Assembly: GCA_020060215.1 (NCBI GenBank)
Contig: JAGVAP010000104.1
Coordinates: forward strand, 91,566-155,565
From: Deltaproteobacteria bacterium
GTDB lineage: Bacteria; Desulfobacterota; DSM-4660; Desulfatiglandales; HGW-15
DNA length: 64,000 nucleotides
Direction: 5' to 3'
The notes under the pieces were generated by a model. The model did not search any database. It saw nothing but the letters and a program-made list of their open reading frames with translations, and was not told the DNA's origin. Positions 24,543-34,165 of the stretch are shown piece by piece. The first letter of the stretch is position 1, and each line of letters opens with the position of its first letter. Both the position numbers and the translations under genes were made by a program.

Positions 24543-27500
24543 TCAATAATCCCACCTCCAGTTGATCCCGATGCCGCTTTCCTTGTCGGCGCCGAATTCA
24601 CTCTCGAGGCTGAGGTTAGGTGAAAACTCCCACTGAAAGGAGGCCTTGGTGCCCCCCGGCCCAATGCTTCTTTCCACCTCGAAATAGACATCGTCGCGGA
24701 GATACTTGCCGGCCGCGACGCTCGTCTCGTCGTTATTCTCACCCGACTGCTTGACTTCCAGCTGGTCGACCCTCAGCCATTTTCGTGTGGCGCTCATGAG
24801 GTCCAGCGTCCGCCCCCCCGCCATCGCATTCAGGGTTTGCGCAAGCTGGATCGCCTGCAGAGGGGAGATCCGGTTCATGCTCTGACCGAAGAGGACCCGG
24901 GAGAGCACCTCATCGGGTGGAAGGGGCGGCTCGGAGCTCAGCTTGATCTCCGGTGCCCTCACCGGACCCAAGAGCTGCAGCCGGGCCAGGATCTCTTTGG
25001 CGCTATAGCTTGCAGTGACATCCAGGAAAGGGGAAGGGTGCGCCAGGCCGTTGAAGGTGATCTTTCCCTGCGTCAGGGCAAAGCGCCTGTCGAGGAAGCT
25101 GAAACGGCCGCGCTCCACCGAAAGTTCGCCCACAAGGGAGGGTTTCTCCGCCGGCCCGGAAAGATGAACCCCTCCCGTCCATTCCGAATCCAGCCCCCGT
25201 CCCCTCACAAAGAAGCGGCCCGGGGAATTCAACCGCAGATCGAAATGAAGATAAGGATCTCCATTCTTCGCCTTTTCAGGCCTGGGGTTCATGTCGGCGC
25301 CCGGGCCGTTGATCTCGATCACATCCAGATCAGGCACATCGGGACTGAGCCGCTCCGGGATTCGAAACTCGCCATGCTCGACCTGGATCTCGCCCGAGAG
25401 GACGGCACGAGCCAAAGAGCCCTTGAGCCGCACCTGTCCCTCTCCCCTGGCCGTAACCCAGTCATGCTGAACGATCTTCAGCTTGTGGAACGTGAGATCC
25501 ACCTGGAAAGGGAACCCTCTTTCAGGATCCACTTCGAGCCGGCCCTCCGCCAGGGCAGTTCCCTCGCTGCCGTCGCTTGCTCTCGCCCGTTCGATCACAA
25601 GCCCCTTGGTCCCGGCATTCACAAGGAGAGTCACATCCTTCAAGAGGGTCCCGCTCCGGGCATTCTCGTACGTCCCGTTCTCGACCCCGATGGTCCCGGT
25701 GACCAAAGGATGCTCGGGGGTACCGTCCAGACGGAGCCCCACCTCCGCCGTCCCGGCCATCACCTGATCATCGAGCCCCAGGAGCCCTCCCAGCCTGGCG
25801 AGATCGGCCTTCATCTCGAGCTTCCCGTCGATCTCCTCCTCCCTTGGGAAGGATACCCCAAAAGGATCCAGCGACAGCCAAAGGGGGAGGTCCACGGCGG
25901 TCTTCAACGGCTGGGAAGTGACCCCATGAATGAAAAGCTCGCCCTTGAGCCTCCGGCCGAGAAGATCGGCCCGTGCCTCGAGTGTCGCGGGCGGGATCCC
26001 CTCGAGCTGGGGACTGTTCCCCCTGAGCCCAATGACTCGAACCCGGGCCATGCCCTCGGGCCCCTCCAGGCGGCCCTTGACGGCCAGTTCACCGCTTCCG
26101 CTGCCACGGAAGAAAGCTGGGGAGCCGGCGGGCCTGACCTGGTCGAGGGGAACATCCTCGAAATGGAAGGAGACGTCCACCTCTCCGGAGCCCAGCCGCC
26201 CTCCACCCCAAAACCGCCCCTTTCCGAGGAGCAGTTGTATGGAGTTCAGGGAGATCTCGGCGGCCGATCTCTCCACGGTGAAGGTTTCTGGGGCACGAAA
26301 GACCATGTCCCCAAATTTTCCCTGGAAGCGGGTGAAGGAGAAGGTATGGACGGATCCTGCCGATCGGTACGCTCCCCTGGTCTCCATGTCGAACTTCCGG
26401 TCCAGGGTACCTTTGGTCTTGGCGTCAAAGGAGACCTGGGAGCCGTCTCCCCTGGCCTCCATTACAAGGGACGAGACATGGATCCCCGGCAGGACGACGT
26501 TTCTGTATTCCCCGTCCGCACTGCCTCGCGGGTTCCCTGAAAGCTCGGTCAACGCGGCTTGGATCCTGACTTTCTCCGCCTGGAGGCTGCCGGCCCTGAT
26601 CCCGGTTCCCGAGAACGCCATCTTGAGCTGCTGTACGCTCCGGATCTTCCCCGTCTCCGCACTGAACTCGATCCTTCCTTGGAGCGGCTGATTTACGAAT
26701 GTCGAGAGATGCGACAGGTCCGGGCACTCGCCCGAGAGGGTCCCCTCCACAAGGTTGGAGTCCAACCCCAACTCGAGCGTTCCCCTTGCACGGGTCTCTC
26801 CAGGTCCGCTCAGGAGGACCCTTGTCAGGGAGAGCCTCTCCCCTTTCACGGAAAACCGGCCTTCCCCGGAAACCCTTCCGGGCTCCTCTCCCGCCTCGAA
26901 CCGGAAAGATCCATCGTTCGCCCGGACGTTGCCCGAACCGTCCAGCGTGAAGCGAATCCGCCCCAGAGAGAACTTGCCCGCCTGCACGTCTCTTCCGCTG
27001 ATCTCGCTCCGGACAGTCAACCGGTCGGGGGAGCCCCGGATAAGGGCGTCTGCCTGCAGACTACCTCCCAGCGCACTCCTTGCGGCCGACGACCAGCGGC
27101 TGAGATCCTGGATCTGCATATGGGCACTGCCGGTCATCCGACCTTCGTGGAGATCGAATGTCCCCCCGCCCCACAGCGCTGCCGCGGAACTGGAGAGCGA
27201 CGCATCCGAGACCGTCAACTTCCGCCCCTGATGAAGGGAGAGCTTCGCCTTGAAACCCGCCCCTTCTCTCAACAGCGGATCCATAAAAGCGGATGGATCC
27301 GCGTTCCGGCCTTCCGCCTTTCCCTTTCCGCTTTCCGCCTTCCGACCTCCGACCTCCGACCTCTGACCTTCCGCCTCCGCGCCGCGCCATAGCGCTACTC
27401 CGGCGCGACGGCGGCTGACCTCCGGACTGATCTCCCCCTCCACTCCCCCCGTGACGGAAAGGGTCTTGAAATTCCCTTCCGCGGCGGCCTTGGCCCGTCC

Positions 27501-29024
27501 GACTCCCGCCAGGTCGAAGCCCACGGTCTTGGAAAGCACGCCCAGATCCCGTGCCTCGGCCTCTCCCTTGACCTTCCCTTCCCACGTGGATGGATCGATC
27601 TCGCCCGAGAGAAGGAGGGTATTCTTCTCCCCCTTGAGGCTCAGGGCCTGCACCCGCACCGGGCCGGAAGGGAGGCCCTCACCCGAAAACGCCCATTGCA
27701 GATCCCGCTCCGGAAGGGGGCCCGCGTCCGAAACCGAGAGCCCCTCGACCCTTCCTTCTCCCTTGAACCGGAAGCCTGGACCGGTTCCGGCCGGCATATC
27801 CGCCACGTCCAGATGGATCTCACCGCTCAACCCTGAGACCCGCGTCCGGTCCGCCGCGAGCTCTTGGCCCTCGACCCTGAAGAGCGCCGACGGCCTGAGC
27901 ATCGTTCCGGAGATGGTCCCCTCCATGGAAAACCTGCCGCTCAAGGGCAGGCCCAATCCCTTCTCAAGGTTCCCCAGTTCGTTGTGGTGCGCTCGTACCT
28001 GCGCCTTCAGGGTCCCGTCGAGCAGGTTGGACGACCCGGAGAGCCGGAGGCCGGCCTCCCCTGATTCCAGGGAAAACCCCTCGATATGGATCCGCCCATC
28101 CTCCGACAGGGCTCCCGCCAATGCGAAGCGCACCCGCTCCGCATGTGCCTCCTGCAGAACGCCCCCCAGAAAACCCGCTTCCGCCTCTGCGACCCCTTCC
28201 ATGCCCAGCGTGAGGCCCCCGTCATACGCTGCCCGTATACGGCCACTCAGGTTCCAGGCGGACCCGGCCTTCACTTCCATCGTGCCCTTCCAGTCCGCAG
28301 CCGGCCCCTCCCCCCGGATCGCCAGGGCAATGGGGCCGTCGATGCCCGCCTTCCTGGCAAGGAGCCCTTTCTCCGCTTCTCGAGCCTCTACGGCCAGGGC
28401 CAGGAACCCCCCGTTCTCCCGGGCCGTCCCGGTGACGTGGATCCTTGTCTCGGGTCCGTCCGTCCTCTCCAGCAACAGGCGCGTGATCCATTCGCCCTTG
28501 GACAGGGCCGCCCTGAGATCCGCGTCCAACCGGAAGGTTGCCCTCTCCCCCAGCACCGACTCGCCGGCGACGATCTCGTCCGCGGCGAGCCGCTCGATCC
28601 GAAGCCGCTCCAGGAACGAAAACCAGAGGGGAATACGAGACGAACCATTCGTCTCCTGCCGACGCTGCGCCACCCGCTCCAGATGTAGCCAACCGCATCT
28701 CAATGTCCTGACGTGGATATCCCCTCTCAGGAGGGAGAGCGGGGACCAGTCCAGTTCCAGGCGGCCGATGTCCAGCAGGGGGCCATGTGCATCTGAAACA
28801 CGCAAGGTCTCGAGCTGAAAATGGAAGGGGACCACCCCTGTGAGGGTCCCGATTTCCGCTCTCCAACCCTCCTCCGCAAGGACCCTCCCGGCCATGTGAA
28901 TCAGGGTTCGCCTGCCGGCCGCCGTCTGGAGGGCGCCGAACAGGGACACGGCGCAGAGGATGACGACGCCCACCGCGACGGCGGACCACTTCACTGCCTT
29001 TCTTGAGACATGCTTCCAGTTCAT
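24543..29024 (-). CDS. tamB: Translocation and assembly module protein TamB
   Basis: A 1493-residue inner-membrane-anchored periplasmic protein. It has one N-terminal membrane helix (VKWSAVAVGVVILCAVSLFG), then a very long run of amphipathic beta-strand repeats (AsmA/TamB type) and a C-terminal DUF490 domain ending in SGIGINWRWDY. TamB forms a bridge with TamA across the periplasm and helps outer-membrane protein insertion and phospholipid movement. Its ATG follows the tamA stop with no gap. Odd feature: residues about 545-575 are encoded by a low-complexity, purine-rich repeat that looks like intergenic sequence (see findings). Confidence 0.93.
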   Translation of the reverse strand: MNWKHVSRKAVKWSAVAVGVVILCAVSLFGALQTAAGRRTLIHMAGRVLAEEGWRAEIGTLTGVVPFHFQLETLRVSDAHGPLLDIGRLELDWSPLSLLRGDIHVRTLRCGWLHLERVAQRRQETNGSSRIPLWFSFLERLRIERLAADEIVAGESVLGERATFRLDADLRAALSKGEWITRLLLERTDGPETRIHVTGTARENGGFLALAVEAREAEKGLLARKAGIDGPIALAIRGEGPAADWKGTMEVKAGSAWNLSGRIRAAYDGGLTLGMEGVAEAEAGFLGGVLQEAHAERVRFALAGALSEDGRIHIEGFSLESGEAGLRLSGSSNLLDGTLKAQVRAHHNELGNLEKGLGLPLSGRFSMEGTISGTMLRPSALFRVEGQELAADRTRVSGLSGEIHLDVADMPAGTGPGFRFKGEGRVEGLSVSDAGPLPERDLQWAFSGEGLPSGPVRVQALSLKGEKNTLLLSGEIDPSTWEGKVKGEAEARDLGVLSKTVGFDLAGVGRAKAAAEGNFKTLSVTGGVEGEISPEVSRRRAGVALWRGAEAEGQRSEVGGRKAESGKGKAEGRNADPSAFMDPLLREGAGFKAKLSLHQGRKLTVSDASLSSSAAALWGGGTFDLHEGRMTGSAHMQIQDLSRWSSAARSALGGSLQADALIRGSPDRLTVRSEISGRDVQAGKFSLGRIRFTLDGSGNVRANDGSFRFEAGEEPGRVSGEGRFSVKGERLSLTRVLLSGPGETRARGTLELGLDSNLVEGTLSGECPDLSHLSTFVNQPLQGRIEFSAETGKIRSVQQLKMAFSGTGIRAGSLQAEKVRIQAALTELSGNPRGSADGEYRNVVLPGIHVSSLVMEARGDGSQVSFDAKTKGTLDRKFDMETRGAYRSAGSVHTFSFTRFQGKFGDMVFRAPETFTVERSAAEISLNSIQLLLGKGRFWGGGRLGSGEVDVSFHFEDVPLDQVRPAGSPAFFRGSGSGELAVKGRLEGPEGMARVRVIGLRGNSPQLEGIPPATLEARADLLGRRLKGELFIHGVTSQPLKTAVDLPLWLSLDPFGVSFPREEEIDGKLEMKADLARLGGLLGLDDQVMAGTAEVGLRLDGTPEHPLVTGTIGVENGTYENARSGTLLKDVTLLVNAGTKGLVIERARASDGSEGTALAEGRLEVDPERGFPFQVDLTFHKLKIVQHDWVTARGEGQVRLKGSLARAVLSGEIQVEHGEFRIPERLSPDVPDLDVIEINGPGADMNPRPEKAKNGDPYLHFDLRLNSPGRFFVRGRGLDSEWTGGVHLSGPAEKPSLVGELSVERGRFSFLDRRFALTQGKITFNGLAHPSPFLDVTASYSAKEILARLQLLGPVRAPEIKLSSEPPLPPDEVLSRVLFGQSMNRISPLQAIQLAQTLNAMAGGRTLDLMSATRKWLRVDQLEVKQSGENNDETSVAAGKYLRDDVYFEVERSIGPGGTKASFQWEFSPNLSLESEFGADKESGIGINWRWDY

Positions 29025-30905
29025 TTAGAAGGATTGTCCAACACTGATGTAGATCTGAAAGGAATCGTCGATCCCCTCTCTTCGATCCAGGGGTACCGCG
29101 ATATCGAAGCGAAATGGGCCGATGGGAGTGAAGTAGCGCACCCCCACGCCTGCCCCCCAGAAGAGCTCTTCATCGGAAGAGGGACGGAGATCTTCGAATG
29201 CATTGCCGCCATCCATGAAGAAGACCAGCCCAATCCGCTCGGTAAGCCTTACTCGGGTCTCGACGGAAGCCTCGAACAGCGATTTTCCGCCGGTGGGGAT
29301 CCCCTCCCTCCGAGGGCCCAGGGACTGATAGGCGTACCCCCTGACCGAACCCCCTCCTCCGGCATACATGCGCTCATCCGCCGGGATCTCCATTCTCTCC
29401 TCTCCGCTGACCACGCCCATATGGATACGCCCCGCCAGCACCGTAGAAGGCGAACGCAGGATCTCGAGATACTGGCCTACGTTCATTTTCGCCTTCGTGA
29501 ACTGCAGGTCCTCCTTGAACAGGTCTCTGAACGGGGCGACCTGGACGCCCAGCCGGGTGCCCTTTTTGGGATCCAGCAGATTGTCGCTTCGATCCCATGC
29601 GAGTTGAAGGGGGAGCGAGAGGAGGCTGAAATCCTCCCTCTCTCCCAGCTGCGTGATCTGGGCCTGCTTGAACCCCACTCCGCCGCCGATCTTCAGCGCC
29701 CTGGTGAGGTCGCGGCTCACCATGGCCGAGTTCGTAAGGTTCCGACTGGTATACGCATCCGGCTTGTCCTCCGCAAGCCGCGACGAGAGCGTCAGGGCCT
29801 GGTCCTCTCTGAAAAAGAAGGGTTTCCGATAGCTCCCCTCGGCTGCATAGGTGAGATCGGAAAGGATCGCCTGGATTCCCAGCCTTTCGTTTTCTCCCCT
29901 GAGATTCCGGTCTTCCCAGGAGAATTTCACGCCCAGCTCTTCGTCGGTCCTGTAGCTGACCCCTGCACCGATGGAACGGTGCTTTCGCTCCTTGACCGTG
30001 ATGGTGACCGGAAGCCTTCCTTCATCGCCGAGAGCCCCTGCAGGGGAGACGGAGACTGCGGAGAAGAGCCCGAGTTCGATCAAATCCTCCTGCAGCCGGG
30101 TCAAGCGGTGCGCGTTGTAGGGGTCCCCCTCTTTCCAGGGGATCTTCCGACGGACAACGCTCTCCTTCGTCGACTCCAGGCCTGTGATCTCCACGGGGCC
30201 GAAACGCGCCGCCGGCCCTGGATCGACCCGGAGGAGCGCCGAAACGGAGCGCGTCTCATGATCGACGATGATCCTGCGCTCGGGGATCTTCGGAAAGGGG
30301 AATCCCTGAACGCCCAGTTGCTCCAGCAGTCTCTTTTCCGCCTCCACGAAGGCTTCGGCCCTGAAGACCGCATCCAGAGACAGGCCCAGATCCTCGGGGC
30401 CGGGGAGTTCATCCGACTTGAGCGGCCCGTCGCCCACGAGCTTCAGATCAAAGGACTTCAGCAGGTAGGGCGGGCCGGGGGTCACCTGGAAAACGACCTG
30501 CGCGGGCCGGGACCCCGCATCGACATGGAACTCCACCTTTGCGCCGTAGTGACCCATGGCCCTGAGAACCTGCGTAAACTGCTCCTGGTCCCTTTCAGCC
30601 CTCTTCCTCAGCAGGAAGATGCTGGCAGGGGGGTTGTCCTTGAGGGATATGGCGTCGGAGGCGGCCTTCAGGCCCTCGAGCAGGGTGCGGTCCTCGACCC
30701 CCTCGATGGTGACTTCATAGGGGACGGCCTCTTCGGCACCCGACGGCCGGCAGGGGACCAGGACGATGCCGGTCATGACCAGCCATATCAGTCGGGCGGA
30801 GAAGAAGCAGTGGATCCGCAGTAGGCTGTTATAACGAATATGGAAACCCTCGCGCACAATGGTCTTGAAGATCACATGCCCCACGCGGGCCTTTGGGGCC
30901 GGCAT
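29025..30905 (-). CDS. tamA: Outer-membrane assembly protein TamA (Omp85 family)
   Basis: A 626-residue protein with an N-terminal hydrophobic export segment (about residues 33-57, ending PSGAEEA), POTRA domains (for example VRRKIPWKEGDPYNAHRLTR) and a C-terminal 16-strand beta-barrel. The hallmark Omp85 loop motif appears as VRGYAYQSLGPR. The last residue is phenylalanine, as in BAM substrates. The first codons are uncertain: the ATG at 30905 has no good ribosome binding site and leaves an unusually long basic N-region, so the true start may be downstream. It lies directly upstream of tamB; the two form the TAM complex. It is divergent from glgA. Confidence 0.9.
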   Translation of the reverse strand: MPAPKARVGHVIFKTIVREGFHIRYNSLLRIHCFFSARLIWLVMTGIVLVPCRPSGAEEAVPYEVTIEGVEDRTLLEGLKAASDAISLKDNPPASIFLLRKRAERDQEQFTQVLRAMGHYGAKVEFHVDAGSRPAQVVFQVTPGPPYLLKSFDLKLVGDGPLKSDELPGPEDLGLSLDAVFRAEAFVEAEKRLLEQLGVQGFPFPKIPERRIIVDHETRSVSALLRVDPGPAARFGPVEITGLESTKESVVRRKIPWKEGDPYNAHRLTRLQEDLIELGLFSAVSVSPAGALGDEGRLPVTITVKERKHRSIGAGVSYRTDEELGVKFSWEDRNLRGENERLGIQAILSDLTYAAEGSYRKPFFFREDQALTLSSRLAEDKPDAYTSRNLTNSAMVSRDLTRALKIGGGVGFKQAQITQLGEREDFSLLSLPLQLAWDRSDNLLDPKKGTRLGVQVAPFRDLFKEDLQFTKAKMNVGQYLEILRSPSTVLAGRIHMGVVSGEERMEIPADERMYAGGGGSVRGYAYQSLGPRREGIPTGGKSLFEASVETRVRLTERIGLVFFMDGGNAFEDLRPSSDEELFWGAGVGVRYFTPIGPFRFDIAVPLDRREGIDDSFQIYISVGQSF

Positions 30906-31128
30906 CGCGTTTCGAAGTGAAGTCAGTTGTACAATTTTCGATCCTCCTTTTCAAAAGGTTTCAGGAAACCGAGCCGCTTCATTGATTCGGCTGAGAGGCT
31001 ATGCTAGTAAGATAGCGTCCGATCGTCTCAGGCCCGGGGCAGAGCCACGGACGCGGTCCCGGACCCTTCCTGATCTTCGTTCGCGGCGGTGAGCGTCCCG
31101 GCGCCGCGGACATGACCACAGAGGATCG

Positions 31129-32598
31129 ATGCCTACGAAACCCAAGGTCTTCTTTCTTGCCCCTGAGGTGACACCCTTTGCGAAGACCGGTGGCCTCGCG
31201 GATGTGACGGGGTCCCTCCCCGATGCGCTCCGCCGGCAGGGAGTGGATGCAATCGTGTGCCTCCCGCTTTACCGGGCGGTCAGGGAGGGAGGATACAAGC
31301 TCTCCACTTTCCTGCCCAGGCTCGACGTCCCCTTCGGAACCGCGACGCTTTCCTGTGCCGTCCGGGCCGGAGAGACCGCCCAGGGAACGGCCGTCTATTT
31401 CATCGAACGGGAAGACCTCTACGATCGGCCGAATCTCTACCAGACCCCTGCAGGAGACTACTACGACAACCTTGAGCGGTTCGCTTTCTTCTCGAGAGCC
31501 GCGCTTCACCTGGCCAGGCAAGCCGGCCTGCGGGTGGACGTGATCCACTGCCACGACTGGCAGACCGGGCTGGCCCCTGCGTACCTGAAGACGGTTTTCC
31601 GAGGGGACCCGTTCTTCCTGAACACGGCCTCGGTCTTTACGATCCACAACATCGGATATCAAGGACTGTTTCCCCCGGAAAAGCTGAGCGTCACCGGGAT
31701 CCCCGCATCCGAATTCCACCCCGAGGGGCTGGAATACTGGGGCCGGATCAGTCTTCTCAAGGCGGGAATCGTCTACGCCGATGTGATCACCACGGTCAGT
31801 CCGAGGTACAGCGAGGAGATCCGGACACCCGAGTTTGGACTGGGGATGGAGGGCATCCTCAGCAGGAGGTCGGACGCCCTGTACGGGATCCTGAACGGGG
31901 CGGACTACGGCCGGTGGGATCCTGCAAAGGACCCCCATCTCCTGTTCCACTACACTGCAGGGGAACTGGGCGGGAAGGAGAAGAGCAAAGACCATCTCAT
32001 CTCCGAAATGGGCCTGGACCGGGAACTGTCGAAGGAACCCCTTCTCGGTTTCATCTCACGCCTCTCGGGTCAGAAAGGGTGCGACCTGCTCCTGCAGATC
32101 GGAGAGAGCCTGATGGAAGAGGGCGCGGGGCTGGTGGTCCTGGGCACGGGTGAAGAATATTACGAGAGCGCCGTGTCGGAGCTGGCCAAAAAACATCCGG
32201 GCCGAATGGTCTTCAGGATCGGGTTCGACGAAGCGCTGGCCCACAGGATCATGGCAGGCGCCGACATCCTTCTGGTCCCTTCGCGCTACGAGCCGTGCGG
32301 CCTCACGCAGCTGTACGGACTCCGGTACGGGACGATCCCGGTGGTCCGGGCAACAGGGGGGCTCGCAGACACGATCACCCCCTTCGACCCTGTCACCGGG
32401 AAAGGAAATGGATTCCGGTTCGACCCCTATGAACCCGAACCGTTCTTCTCGGCCGTCCGAGAGGCGATTGCCCTCTATCGGAGGCCCAGGCTCTGGAGCC
32501 AGCTGGTTGCCGAGGCGATGAAGGCGGATTTCTCCTGGAACCGATCGGCCCGGAGCTACCTGGAGATCTACCGGGGTCTTCTGACCTGGGACCACTAG
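31129..32598 (+). CDS. glgA: Glycogen synthase (ADP-glucose)
   Basis: A 489-residue GT5 glycosyltransferase that elongates alpha-1,4-glucan from ADP-glucose. The N-terminal substrate loop is PEVTPFAKTGGLADVTGSLP, with the K-T-G-G-L motif. HCHDWQTGL and FTIHNIGYQGLF are classic. The catalytic glutamate region is SRYEPCGLTQLYGLRYGTIP. The start has AGAGGA just upstream. It is divergent from tamAB and convergent with the CdaA fusion gene. It should work with the glgC product; glgB and glgP are not in the window. Confidence 0.95.
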   Translation: MPTKPKVFFLAPEVTPFAKTGGLADVTGSLPDALRRQGVDAIVCLPLYRAVREGGYKLSTFLPRLDVPFGTATLSCAVRAGETAQGTAVYFIEREDLYDRPNLYQTPAGDYYDNLERFAFFSRAALHLARQAGLRVDVIHCHDWQTGLAPAYLKTVFRGDPFFLNTASVFTIHNIGYQGLFPPEKLSVTGIPASEFHPEGLEYWGRISLLKAGIVYADVITTVSPRYSEEIRTPEFGLGMEGILSRRSDALYGILNGADYGRWDPAKDPHLLFHYTAGELGGKEKSKDHLISEMGLDRELSKEPLLGFISRLSGQKGCDLLLQIGESLMEEGAGLVVLGTGEEYYESAVSELAKKHPGRMVFRIGFDEALAHRIMAGADILLVPSRYEPCGLTQLYGLRYGTIPVVRATGGLADTITPFDPVTGKGNGFRFDPYEPEPFFSAVREAIALYRRPRLWSQLVAEAMKADFSWNRSARSYLEIYRGLLTWDH

Positions 32599-32599
32599 G

Positions 32600-32709
32600 A
32601 ATGTCCATTGCAGAATGTAGAATGTCCAATGTCCAAGGTTTTCGACGGACAACTTTCGACGCTTCTCCACCTGGATATTGGACATTGGACATTCTACACT
32701 GGACATTCA
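32600..32709. repeat. Inverted repeat between glgA and the cdaA fusion
   Basis: The left arm AATGTAGAATGTCCAATGTC (32615-32634) pairs with TGGACATTGGACATTCTACA on the right (about 32679-32698). The arms consist of repeats of the word AATGTCC, and outer copies of the word extend the pairing. It lies between two convergent genes and could act as a bidirectional terminator, but no clear U-run follows. Confidence 0.6.
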
Positions 32710-34161
32710 TTTCTTGCCCTCCCCCGCCCCGTTCCTTTCGCGGACCGAATACTCCACCGTCACCCGGTCTCTGAATCCTCCGGCGATCCTCAGAAAGGGG
32801 TGGCTCAGCACGATCCTGGCCGAGAGGGATCCTGATCCCGAGACCTGATCCAGGGGAACCGGCTCGGTATAGAGGGTCGCGACCTTCCCGAGCAGGCTTT
32901 TCGCTCCCACCACCTGAACCTTTTCAGGGTCGGTTTTCACGTCCGAGATCATCAGGTCCTTTGGGAGCTTGCCGGCCCAGTCCACCTGAACGGGCAGCTC
33001 CTTCCGGATGATGACATCCATCTCGACATCGACGCTCGAAGGCCGGATGCCTTTGAGAAAAACGCCGGGCGGAACGCTGACGTTTTCAGGCATGAGGACG
33101 ATCGTGTTGTTTCCGGGCCTGACCCTGCTCAGATCCAGGCGCACCTGCACCTGATCCGGACGGATGGAGCGAATCAGGGAACCCGAACCGCTCAGTTCCA
33201 GGGTCACGGTGTTTCGTGATGTCTCCAGGATCTCCAGGCCGGGATCTCGGTTCATGTATTCGATCGGGACCTCCAGACTGATCAGGGTATCCAGTCCCCT
33301 GGTGAAGCTGAACCAGACCCCGCCGATGAAGAGAAAGGAGAGGACCGCGGCCGTGGCCAGCTCCAGCTGCTCGGCCTTTCGGCGTCCGCCCTGTTTGGCG
33401 GAGACCCCTGCATGGTCCTCCAGGATCTCCTTCAGCGCTTCCTTTTCCACGACGGTCCGGAACTTCTGCCCTTTGGCGGCCGAGACCTGGCCGCGCTCCT
33501 CGGAGACGACGATCACAAGCGCATCGGTCAGCTCGGCAAGCCCCACAGCGGCCCTGTGCCTCGTTCCGTAGTAGTACGGGAGGTCCTCACGGCGGGTAAG
33601 GGGCAGGACGGCCCCCACCTCCGTCACCCGGTCCCCCTGGATGATGGCCGCCCCGTCATGCACAGGGTTGCCCTCCCAGAAGATGCTCATGATCATCTCC
33701 TTGGAGATCTTCCCATGCCATGGGATGCCTCCATGGGCATGCTCGGACAGGTCCTCGTTTCCAGGCAGGACGATCAAACCGCCCACGTGCCTGCGGGCCA
33801 TCTCGAAGACCGCCTCGGCCACGGTCTCCACAGGCGTCCTTACCGGCCTCTTCGGGATGCCCCAGAGGATGGTCCGCATGTTCCTGGCCTGGAGTATGGA
33901 TCGGATCTCGTTTCTGAACACCACCACGATGATCAGGGCCGCGACCGCAATGATGCCCTGCATGGCCCAGCTGGTCACGATCAGACCGAAGAAGGCCGAT
34001 ACCCTGAGGAAGAACCAGAGGACCAGGATCCCGATGAGGACGCGAAATGCGTTGGTCCCCCTGAACAGGACATACAACCGGAAGAGGATATAGCTGTTGA
34101 GGATGATGTCCACCCCATCCTGCCACCGGATGGTCGCCAAGAACATGAGAATACGATCCAT
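32707..34161 (-). CDS. cdaA: Diadenylate cyclase CdaA fused to a YbbR/CdaR regulator
   Basis: A 484-residue membrane protein. The N-terminal ~90 residues hold three hydrophobic helices as in CdaA. The DAC catalytic domain follows with the two defining motifs VHDGAAII and GTRHRAAVGLAE, so synthesis of c-di-AMP from two ATP is expected. A further membrane helix (ATAAVLSFLFIGGVWFSF) leads into a C-terminal region of YbbR repeats (for example IEYMNRDPGLEI and RIVLSHPFLR). In Firmicutes CdaA and CdaR are separate neighbouring genes; here they form one chain. It starts 4 bases after the DUF2914 gene and overlaps its regulation. c-di-AMP controls potassium and osmotic balance in other bacteria. Confidence 0.9.
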   Translation of the reverse strand: MDRILMFLATIRWQDGVDIILNSYILFRLYVLFRGTNAFRVLIGILVLWFFLRVSAFFGLIVTSWAMQGIIAVAALIIVVVFRNEIRSILQARNMRTILWGIPKRPVRTPVETVAEAVFEMARRHVGGLIVLPGNEDLSEHAHGGIPWHGKISKEMIMSIFWEGNPVHDGAAIIQGDRVTEVGAVLPLTRREDLPYYYGTRHRAAVGLAELTDALVIVVSEERGQVSAAKGQKFRTVVEKEALKEILEDHAGVSAKQGGRRKAEQLELATAAVLSFLFIGGVWFSFTRGLDTLISLEVPIEYMNRDPGLEILETSRNTVTLELSGSGSLIRSIRPDQVQVRLDLSRVRPGNNTIVLMPENVSVPPGVFLKGIRPSSVDVEMDVIIRKELPVQVDWAGKLPKDLMISDVKTDPEKVQVVGAKSLLGKVATLYTEPVPLDQVSGSGSLSARIVLSHPFLRIAGGFRDRVTVEYSVRERNGAGEGKK

Positions 34162-34165
34162 GCCT

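Noticed and set aside
24837..26540. Long open frames antisense to tamB
   Set aside because: They follow third-position GC bias and lack protein-like features; tamB has a signal anchor and a DUF490 domain.
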